Below are positions 1 through 5,051 of a DNA stretch of 5,051 nt, piece by piece; position 1 is the first letter of the stretch, and every line of letters starts with the position of its first letter. Below the pieces are notes generated by a model. It had not been told where the DNA came from and made no database searches. It saw nothing but the letters and a program-made list of their open reading frames with translations. Both the position numbers and the translations under genes were made by a program. Location of the stretch: positions 1-5,051 of the forward strand of contig DZCR01000221.1 of NCBI GenBank assembly GCA_022736495.1, in the 5' to 3' direction. Origin of the DNA: Desulfobacca acetoxidans (GTDB lineage Bacteria > Desulfobacterota > Desulfobaccia > Desulfobaccales > 0-14-0-80-60-11).

Positions 1-818
1 TGGTAGGGCAGACCCCGGATCTGGTAGGTCGAGATAATTTCATCCCTGCTCTCATGGCTTCTGAAGCCGACGTTGATGATTTCGCTGCCGGACAAGGATG
101 AAAACCGGGGAAGGGATTGGATGTGGGACCCCATGGGATTGTCCATGGACTCGGGGGGATTGAACCAGCCGGTCAGGACAATGCCGCTGTTGTCGAACAA
201 GACAATGGCATTGGCGTCGATATTGAGATAGTCGTCATAGCGGTCATAAAAGAATTTTGAATCGATCCCGGCCACCAGCACCCCCATGAATTCTCCGTTC
301 CGGTTTTCAACCCGTCTGCTCAAAAGAATGACGGCCTTGTCCCGGCCGGAAAAAACAGTTTCAATGGAAAATTCCAGCCAGGCATTTTTGTGATTTTCAA
401 AGGACTTCAGTACGGGTTTTTGGGAGTCTCCGGTGCTGTAAGCCGTCTCTCCTGTTTCATCCAGGAAAAAAACATCCCGGACCTGGGGCAGGTATTTGGT
501 TTCCGTTTTGATGAACTCCCATATGGCAGGCGGGAGACGGGGCTGATCCACCTGGCTCTTGATCAGTGAGCAAATGGACAGAAGGGCGAAATCCACGGTA
601 TAGATAATGCCGGAGGTATTCTCGCCCATGAGCTGGGCCTGGGCCTTGGATTTGATATGGGATTCATTTATATAGCCGGTCCGGTTTCTGAAAATAGAAG
701 CCGTGCTGAATCCGAGAAAGGCAAGGGCGATCAAAAGGATCAAAACAATAATGGAAAGATACAGCCGGTCTTGCGTGATTCCTGATTTCAATTCATCCGT
801 TTCCTTTAAGCGCAGCAT
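1..818 (-). CDS. N-terminal part of a membrane-bound sensor with double-Cache-like periplasmic domain (3' part beyond the window)
   Basis: An uninterrupted frame runs from ATG 818 to the left edge (272 residues visible). Residues 1-18 are a short charged cytoplasmic head, and 19-39 (LYLSIIVLILLIALAFLGFS) a clear membrane helix. The remaining residues form an extracytoplasmic domain resembling dCache sensors: a long helix (about 47-90), DVFFLDETGE (115-124), LLSRRVENRNGEFMGVLVAG (165-184, the typical strand-turn-strand), FFYDRYDDYLNI (189-200), AIVLFDNSGIVL (204-215), and near the edge ISTYQIRGLPY. Such proteins usually continue into a second membrane helix and a histidine kinase, PAS, GGDEF/EAL or chemoreceptor output module, but that part is not visible, so the output is unknown. 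The start is uncertain: ATG 818 overlaps the dctP-type gene by 26 nt with only a weak AGG upstream, while TTG 791, one base after the dctP stop, has AAAGGA about ten bases upstream and would remove nine residues. Both keep the membrane helix. Confidence 0.88.
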   Translation of the reverse strand, partial: MLRLKETDELKSGITQDRLYLSIIVLILLIALAFLGFSTASIFRNRTGYINESHIKSKAQAQLMGENTSGIIYTVDFALLSICSLIKSQVDQPRLPPAIWEFIKTETKYLPQVRDVFFLDETGETAYSTGDSQKPVLKSFENHKNAWLEFSIETVFSGRDKAVILLSRRVENRNGEFMGVLVAGIDSKFFYDRYDDYLNIDANAIVLFDNSGIVLTGWFNPPESMDNPMGSHIQSLPRFSSLSGSEIINVGFRSHESRDEIISTYQIRGLPY

Positions 819-1800
819 TGATTTGCCTGACAAGTTCCGGATCAATCCTCAATTCCCGGATAAATTCGTTCTGAAGGGGCAGCATTTGGTTTCTCCATTT
901 TTCCAGTTGGTCAGGCTCCGGGACAACGATTTCAACCCCGTTTTGAATCAGGATTTCCCTTGCCTCTTTTTGGGCCTCGGCCGCCGACAGCCTGGCGGCA
1001 TCAACATTTTTTTTCCACGTTTCGGTCAGCAGACCCTGAATATCAGGCATCAGTTTTTCCCAGAAGGAGGCCCGGATGAGGGGAATATACTGGGGAAAAT
1101 ATTCCTGATCCTCAAAAACATATCTGACCCCGTTTTCCCAGAGTTTTGCGCTTTTAACGGTTTCGTAGCTGGTCAGAATTCCGTCCACCTTTTCCTGTTG
1201 CATATATTCGGGAAGATCCGTCCAGGGGATGATGACCGGGAGTCCGCCCAGGGCCTGGATCCGGAGTTTATTGGCCGTTCCGCCGGCTACCCGTATCCTG
1301 AGCCCCTGGATATCCTCGTGGCGTTGGATTTTTTTGTGCACCCCGAAAAGATGGGCATAGCCCAGGTCCATCCATTGGCCAAGCACTTTGAAGTGCAGGT
1401 TTTTTTCCAATTTTGTATTGATGGTGCGCCCGATTTCACCGTCAAGTATCCGATAATTATCCTCGGCCGCCCTCCCGTAAAACACAGGGAGCAGGAAAAC
1501 CCCGGCATCCGGCTCAAACTGCATGATATTCCAGGTTCCCGGAACGGCCATCTCCACCCTGCCTTGGCCCAGGGCCTGGATGACGTCGCTGTCCCTCAGC
1601 AGCCGGGCATTTGAAAAGAATTGGACATCAATCCGTCCCTTGAGCTTTTCCCTGATATCATCGGCAAACCGTTGGACGGCCCTGGTTTGAAAATGGGTTT
1701 CGGTGTTTTCCACGGAAATCCGCATGACGGGGATGACCTGGGCAAGAGCGACGGTCATGCCCGTAAAAAATACAAGGATGATGAGGGCAGGGTATTTCAT
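793..1800 (-). CDS. dctP: TRAP-type solute-binding protein, DctP family
   Basis: Periplasmic binding protein of the tripartite ATP-independent periplasmic (TRAP) class, whose members typically capture carboxylates such as C4-dicarboxylates, 2-oxoacids or aromatic acids. The 335-aa length is typical. Residues 1-20 form a Sec signal peptide (Lys2, hydrophobic core 4-18, ALA before Gln21); there is no lipobox, so it should be soluble in the periplasm. Family features follow: the first strand MRISVEN (26-32), NARLLRDSDVIQAL (64-77), the VPGTW segment (86-90), and GLRIRVAGG (166-174), whose Arg170 fits the conserved arginine that clamps the ligand carboxylate. After these come LGGLPVIIPWTDLPEYMQQEKVDG (in 184-207) and a helical C-terminus. 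A good AAGGAG lies at 1805-1810. No DctQ or DctM permease gene is in the window; the next gene is a membrane sensor, so a signalling role is possible. The ligand is not predictable. Confidence 0.93.
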   Translation of the reverse strand: MKYPALIILVFFTGMTVALAQVIPVMRISVENTETHFQTRAVQRFADDIREKLKGRIDVQFFSNARLLRDSDVIQALGQGRVEMAVPGTWNIMQFEPDAGVFLLPVFYGRAAEDNYRILDGEIGRTINTKLEKNLHFKVLGQWMDLGYAHLFGVHKKIQRHEDIQGLRIRVAGGTANKLRIQALGGLPVIIPWTDLPEYMQQEKVDGILTSYETVKSAKLWENGVRYVFEDQEYFPQYIPLIRASFWEKLMPDIQGLLTETWKKNVDAARLSAAEAQKEAREILIQNGVEIVVPEPDQLEKWRNQMLPLQNEFIRELRIDPELVRQINAALKGNG

Positions 1801-1804
1801 TTGG

Positions 1805-1810
1805 CTCCTT
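1805..1810 (-). promoter_or_regulatory. Shine-Dalgarno site of the dctP-type gene
   Basis: AAGGAG on the minus strand, four bases before the ATG at 1800, in the 16-nt gap after the 78-aa gene. It fixes the start that gives a proper signal peptide; other ATGs just upstream (1811-1813 and 1818-1820) are in different frames. Confidence 0.75.
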
Positions 1811-1816
1811 CATGGA

Positions 1817-2053
1817 TCATTTGTTCAGGGAATGTTTGATCTCCCTGATCCTGGTTTTTAAGATCTCCAGCACGGAGCTGCCGCCTTTTTTCGCAATCCT
1901 GTGGGCCTCGTCCACGATTTTTTCCGCATAGGCCGAGAGGGCCGCTTCATCCGGCAGGGCGGCGCCGGATGGTTTATATTGAGAGGCCAGCAGTTTTTTT
2001 GCAAACGCAATTTCCTGTTTCCGGATAAATCCGTTCTTTCCAAAAATTGCCAT
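1817..2053 (-). CDS. Small basic protein of unknown function (78 aa)
   Basis: I do not recognise a family. The protein is rich in Lys, Arg and Ala, with about 15 Lys/Arg against 8 Asp/Glu. It has no cysteine, no signal peptide and no membrane segment, so a soluble cytoplasmic protein is expected. The pattern suggests three helices: about residues 11-25 (RKQEIAFAKKLLASQ), 33-54 (an Ala/Glu-rich stretch ending in HRIAKK), and 58-77 (SSVLEILKTRIREIKHSLNK), separated by a Pro/Gly/Ala linker and a KKGGSS turn. The ATG at 2053 follows the korB stop by 10 nt and is preceded by AAAGGGA, a modest and close ribosome binding site. The TGA at 1817-1819 is 16 nt before the dctP-type gene. Tight spacing on both sides and codon use like its neighbours make it a real gene. 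A role linked to the oxidoreductase or to the sensing genes is only a guess. Confidence 0.8.
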   Translation of the reverse strand: MAIFGKNGFIRKQEIAFAKKLLASQYKPSGAALPDEAALSAYAEKIVDEAHRIAKKGGSSVLEILKTRIREIKHSLNK

Positions 2054-2063
2054 GGGTCCCTTT

Positions 2064-3116
2064 CTATCTGTAATTATCCATCATATCCTGAAGCACCTGA
2101 TTCCCGGGGCAGAGATCCTTTTCCGTCAGGGAGTTCAGCCGGGTTTCCGTGGTTTCAAGAATATCATGGGTGTCTTTGAGGCTCTCATCAATATGAAGGA
2201 TGCCCGTCAGGAGCCGGCCCTTTTCCCGGTGAAGTTCCAGGGCATCAATGGCGGACCGCCGCCGGGTAACGTCAACGGACCCGTCGCTCTTGTGAAGATG
2301 GATCACCCCGCCGTCATGCAGGGTCACGGATTGGGTGGTCCCTTTTTCATATTGGGTGGTGATTTCCTTTCTGGGAGGGATAAAGTCAAATGTGGCCGTG
2401 GCTTCCATATGATCCCGGACCCATTGGTAACTCTTGGTGGAAGCGGCCGTATTGTTAAAGGTCACGCAGGGAGAGATGACATCCACCAGGGCGAAGCCCC
2501 TGTGCCCGATGGCAGCCTTCAAGAGTGGAACGAGCTGTTCCTTGTCGCCGGAAAATCCCCGGGCCACAAAACTTGCGCCCAGGGCAATGGCCAGTTCGCA
2601 CAGATCAATGGATTCAAAGGGGTTGGGCCGGCCCTTCTTTCCGGCGGAGCCCCGGTCCGCCGTGGCCGAATCCTGTCCCTTGGTCAGGCCGTAACAGCCG
2701 TTGTTCATGACGATATAGACCATATTGAGGTTTCGCCGGACAATATGAACAAATTGCCCCATGCCGATGGAGGCCGTGTCCCCGTCACCGGAAACGCCGA
2801 TATATGTGAGGTCCCGGTTGGCCATATTGGCCCCGGTGGCGATGGAGGGCATGCGGCCGTGGACCGAATTGAATCCGTGGGATTTTCCGAGAAAATAGGC
2901 CGGGGTCTTGGAAGAACATCCGATTCCGGACATCTTGGCAATCCCGGAGGGTTCCAGGGACAGCTCAAAGCAGGCGTTGATGATGGCGTTGCTGATGGAA
3001 TCATGGCCGCATCCGGCACATAGGGTGGAGGCCACGCCTTCGTAATCGCGGCGTGTATACCCCAGATCGTTTTTAGGAAGGTCGGGGTGGCGGAAACCAG
3101 GTCGGGGGGAACTCAT
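2064..3116 (-). CDS. korB: 2-oxoacid:ferredoxin oxidoreductase, thiamine-diphosphate beta subunit (KorB type)
   Basis: Catalytic partner of the preceding KorA-type subunit; it carries thiamine diphosphate and one [4Fe-4S] cluster. The 350-aa protein shows the TPP/Mg motif from GDGD (110-113) to NN (138-139), followed by YGLTKGQ (142-148). Four cysteines sit where two-subunit enzymes hold their cluster: Cys33 and Cys36 in CAGCGH, Cys67 in GIGCSS, and Cys217 in ISPC. The 3/31/150-residue spacing agrees with what I recall for archaeal homologues. The C-terminal part (TKSY at 227-230, FIPPRKEIT at 245-253, HDGG at 267-270, LLTGILHID at 302-310) is the normal extension of the roughly 340-aa KorB class. 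All motifs look intact, so an active enzyme is expected. The ATG at 3116 lies inside the korA stop (ATGA) and is preceded by a near-perfect ribosome binding site. It ends with TAG, 10 nt before the 78-aa gene. Substrate unknown. Confidence 0.95.
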   Translation of the reverse strand: MSSPRPGFRHPDLPKNDLGYTRRDYEGVASTLCAGCGHDSISNAIINACFELSLEPSGIAKMSGIGCSSKTPAYFLGKSHGFNSVHGRMPSIATGANMANRDLTYIGVSGDGDTASIGMGQFVHIVRRNLNMVYIVMNNGCYGLTKGQDSATADRGSAGKKGRPNPFESIDLCELAIALGASFVARGFSGDKEQLVPLLKAAIGHRGFALVDVISPCVTFNNTAASTKSYQWVRDHMEATATFDFIPPRKEITTQYEKGTTQSVTLHDGGVIHLHKSDGSVDVTRRRSAIDALELHREKGRLLTGILHIDESLKDTHDILETTETRLNSLTEKDLCPGNQVLQDMMDNYR

Positions 3117-4939
3117 TGGGCACCTCCTTTTTGTGTTTGAGGTTTCAGTATCTGTTGGATGGAATCCGAAATATGTCCGGCAGTGATGGGCAGGCCGTCA
3201 AAATGAGTGATGGAGACCAGCTTGTCCGGCCGGATACGGCATTCGTTGATCAAAAGGGTCCGCATCTGGCCGTCCCGGTTCTGCTCAATGACAAAAATGG
3301 TTTTGTGCCGGTCGATAAACGCCTTGACCTCGTCCTGGAAAGGAAACCCCCGGAGCCTCATGGTATTGATCATGATCCCCTGTGACCCAAGGGTTTCCAG
3401 TGCTTCATGGGAAGCCTGGGTGCTGGTGCCGAAAAAGACGGCCCCATAATCGGTGGCTGTATCGGAAATTTGAATATGGGGCTTCGGCACAAGGCTTTTG
3501 GCGGTCTGCCGTTTTTTACCCAGCCTTAACATGATCCGCTGATAAGTGTCATTGTCCTCGGTATAGGCCGCAAATTCATCATGGGAAGATCCCCTCGTCA
3601 CAAAGGCGCCAAGTCTGGGGTGGGTTCCCGGGATGGTCCGGTAACAGATGCCGTCGCCATCTTTGTCCAGATACCGTCCCCATTTTTCGGTCAGGGATTC
3701 AAGCCGGTTCCCGTCCAGGACCTTTCCCCTGTCATAGGTCCGGGCGTCATCCCATTCCAGGGGCAGGCAGATATGGTCATTCATGCCCAGGTCCAGATCG
3801 CTCATGATGATGACCGGGGTTTGAAGCCGTTCGGCCAGGTCAAACCCGTCCGCCGTCATTTCAAAGCATTCTTTGGGGTCACAGGGAAAGAGCAGGACAT
3901 GTCCGGTATCGCCGTGGGAGGCATAGGCGCACAAGAGAATGTCCGATTGCTGGGTCCGTGTGGGCATGCCCGTGCTGGGCCCGGTTCTCTGGACATCGAT
4001 CAGCACCACCGGGATCTCTGCAAAATAGGCCAGGCCCAGGAATTCATTCATCAGGGAAATCCCGGGCCCCGATGTCGCGGTAAAGCCCCGGGCCCCGTTC
4101 CAGGATGCCCCCAGGGCGATGCCCAGGGCTGTCAGCTCATCTTCGGCCTGAAGAATGGCCACCCTTTTTTTACCGGATTCATCCCGCCGGTATTGGCCGG
4201 TGAACCGGTCAAAGGCCTCGATCACTGAGGTAGACGGCGTAATGGGATACCAGCCTGCCACGGTGGCCCCTCCGTACACAGCCCCCAGGGCCGTGGCCGT
4301 GTTGCCGTCCATCAGGATATGACGGGTCAGTTGGTTGCTGCGTTTCACCTTCAGTTGACAGGTGTCTTGAAAATGCGCGGCCGCATATTCAAACCCCAGT
4401 TCCAGGGCTTTTATATTGGGCTCTCCCAGTTTGGGCTTTTTTTTGTATTGGCTGAGGATGGAATCGGTCAGAACGGAGAATTCCATATCCAACAGATGGG
4501 CCAGGGCCCCGACATAGACAATATTTTTCAACAATTGCCGGAGCTTTGGGTCCTCAAATTCCCGGTTGCAGATTTGGGTCAGGGGCATATTGATGAGGGT
4601 GATATCGTCCCTTGCAAAATCCGCCGGCAGTTGCCTGGATGAATCGTACATGAAATATCCGCCCGGCGCCAAATCCTCATAATCCTTTTTCAAGGTCTGC
4701 CCGTTCATGGCAACCATAACATCATATCCTCCCCGGCGGCCCAGATTCCCTTTTTCATTGATCCTCACCTCATACCAGGTCGGCAGACCCTGGATATTGG
4801 AGGGAAAAATATTTTTGGGACTCACCGGGACCCCCAGCCGGAACACGGATTTGGCAAAAAGAGCGTTTGCACTGGCCGACCCCGAGCCGTTCACATTGGC
4901 AAACCGGATCACAAAATCATTAATACCTTGAAGTTTCAT
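3113..4939 (-). CDS. korA: 2-oxoacid:ferredoxin oxidoreductase, fused gamma-alpha subunit (KorA type)
   Basis: Cytoplasmic subunit of a thiamine-diphosphate enzyme that converts a 2-oxoacid plus CoA to acyl-CoA plus CO2, reducing ferredoxin (reversible in anaerobes). I place the start at 4939, giving 608 aa beginning MKLQG. The frame stays open further upstream to 5017, but that extension lies over the Fe-S gene's cysteine motif and is a shadow; the TAATG junction supports 4939. Residues about 1-190 are the gamma domain, with a Gly/Ser/Ala-rich turn (18-26) and the signature SNIQGLPTWY (47-56). Residues about 200-608 are the alpha part: YPITPST (231-237, 2-oxoacid contact), Glu266 in the AEDE stretch near the cofactor, TSGPG (289-293), QRTGPSTGMPT (317-327) and IEQNRDGQ (551-558). 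Length and order match fused KorA proteins. It overlaps korB by 4 nt. The substrate (2-oxoglutarate, pyruvate or another 2-oxoacid) cannot be fixed from sequence, so the symbol is at family level. Confidence 0.93.
   Translation of the reverse strand: MKLQGINDFVIRFANVNGSGSASANALFAKSVFRLGVPVSPKNIFPSNIQGLPTWYEVRINEKGNLGRRGGYDVMVAMNGQTLKKDYEDLAPGGYFMYDSSRQLPADFARDDITLINMPLTQICNREFEDPKLRQLLKNIVYVGALAHLLDMEFSVLTDSILSQYKKKPKLGEPNIKALELGFEYAAAHFQDTCQLKVKRSNQLTRHILMDGNTATALGAVYGGATVAGWYPITPSTSVIEAFDRFTGQYRRDESGKKRVAILQAEDELTALGIALGASWNGARGFTATSGPGISLMNEFLGLAYFAEIPVVLIDVQRTGPSTGMPTRTQQSDILLCAYASHGDTGHVLLFPCDPKECFEMTADGFDLAERLQTPVIIMSDLDLGMNDHICLPLEWDDARTYDRGKVLDGNRLESLTEKWGRYLDKDGDGICYRTIPGTHPRLGAFVTRGSSHDEFAAYTEDNDTYQRIMLRLGKKRQTAKSLVPKPHIQISDTATDYGAVFFGTSTQASHEALETLGSQGIMINTMRLRGFPFQDEVKAFIDRHKTIFVIEQNRDGQMRTLLINECRIRPDKLVSITHFDGLPITAGHISDSIQQILKPQTQKGGAQ
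3121..3130 (-). promoter_or_regulatory. Strong Shine-Dalgarno site of korB, inside the end of korA
   Basis: On the minus strand the bases read AAAGGAGGTG, almost a full complement of the 16S rRNA 3' end. The AGGAGG core lies six bases before the korB ATG at 3116. The site is embedded in the last codons of korA (the KGGAQ tail), which supports both the start call and high, coupled synthesis of the two subunits in matched amounts. Confidence 0.85.
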
Positions 4940-5051
4940 TATTCTTGCCCTGCCTTTGTTGTCTCGTACATATATTTCTGCATATCCCAGGCCGATGTCG
5001 GACACCGCTCCGCGCAAAGCCCGCAGTGGAGGCAGACATTTTCGTCCTTGA
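4939..5051 (-). CDS. C-terminal end of a [4Fe-4S] ferredoxin-type protein (5' part beyond the window)
   Basis: Only the last 36 residues are visible. They contain a complete cysteine motif, C-L-H-C-G-L-C-A-E-R-C-P, which is the classical CxxCxxCxxxCP pattern of a ferredoxin-type [4Fe-4S] cluster, followed by a 19-residue tail ending in KAGQE and a TAA stop. The stop shares its last A with the ATG of the korA-type gene (TAATG), so the two are almost certainly co-translated. Known of the family: small ferredoxins, or larger FAD/Fe-S oxidoreductases with a C-terminal ferredoxin domain, are commonly encoded next to 2-oxoacid:ferredoxin oxidoreductases as electron acceptor or third subunit. Which one this is cannot be decided, because the protein's length and N-terminal domains lie outside the window. 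No start is visible. The Fe-S domain call is firm and the partner role is inference from position. Confidence 0.88.
   Translation of the reverse strand, partial: KDENVCLHCGLCAERCPTSAWDMQKYMYETTKAGQE

Noticed and set aside
703..1614. A 303-codon open frame on the plus strand, antisense to the sensor and dctP-type genes
   Set aside because: It lies opposite a well-supported DctP-family protein and the sensor N-terminus. Its translation shows no recognisable domain, and it arises from codon bias in the real genes.
1801..1816. Possible promoter or terminator in the gap before the dctP-type gene
   Set aside because: The gap is only 16 nt, is filled by the ribosome binding site, and shows no hairpin or U-tract.
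2052..3023. A 323-codon open frame on the plus strand antisense to korB
   Set aside because: KorB has all family motifs on the minus strand. The antisense product is Gly/Pro/His-rich without domain features and is a shadow.
3581..4228. A 215-codon plus-strand open frame antisense to korA
   Set aside because: The opposite strand encodes the conserved core of the alpha subunit; no ribosome site or family likeness supports this frame.
4437..4444. A run of eight A on the coding strand of korA (a similar run in dctP at 1007-1014), possible slippage sites
   Set aside because: Both runs encode lysines in normal frame within intact proteins and no alternative frame product looks meaningful; likely chance.
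4940..5017. A 26-residue N-terminal extension of the korA-type protein starting at ATG 5017
   Set aside because: It overlaps the ferredoxin cysteine motif in another frame, while the MKLQG start at 4939 fits the family and forms a TAATG junction.

Overview
The window reads as one tightly packed, single-strand (minus) gene cluster with essentially no non-coding DNA. In transcription order (right to left) it holds: the C-terminal end of a [4Fe-4S] ferredoxin-type protein (cut by the right edge); a fused gamma-alpha subunit of a 2-oxoacid:ferredoxin oxidoreductase (korA type, 608 aa); its thiamine-diphosphate beta subunit (korB type, 350 aa); a 78-aa basic helical protein of unknown function; a secreted TRAP-type solute-binding protein (DctP family, 335 aa); and the N-terminal 272 residues of a membrane-anchored sensor with a double-Cache-like extracytoplasmic domain (cut by the left edge).

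The junctions are, in order: 1-nt overlap (TAATG), 4-nt overlap (ATGA), 10-nt gap, 16-nt gap, and a 26-nt overlap (or a 1-nt gap if the sensor starts at an internal TTG). I see no promoter, terminator, RNA gene, mobile element, repeat array or CRISPR. No gene-free stretch exceeds 16 bases. The spacing argues for a single polycistronic message with translational coupling, whose promoter lies beyond the right edge and whose end lies beyond the left edge.

Functionally the right half is an anaerobic redox module. KorA/KorB interconvert a 2-oxoacid plus CoA with an acyl-CoA plus CO2, passing electrons to ferredoxin, and the upstream Fe-S protein is a natural electron partner or an extra subunit. 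The left half looks like an environmental sensing module: a periplasmic TRAP binding protein without its DctQ/DctM permease in view, directly coupled to a membrane sensor that has a periplasmic ligand domain. The unknown 78-aa protein sits between the two modules. A reasonable but unproven reading is that a small organic acid outside the cell is detected by the binding protein and sensor, and that this is linked to oxidation or synthesis of the corresponding 2-oxoacid inside.

The organism is probably an anaerobic Gram-negative bacterium: the binding protein has a Sec signal peptide without a lipobox, the oxidoreductase is ferredoxin-linked, and TRAP and Cache proteins are abundant in such lineages. 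Sulfate-reducing Desulfobacterota are my best guess from overall resemblance and moderate G+C, but the sequence alone does not prove this.
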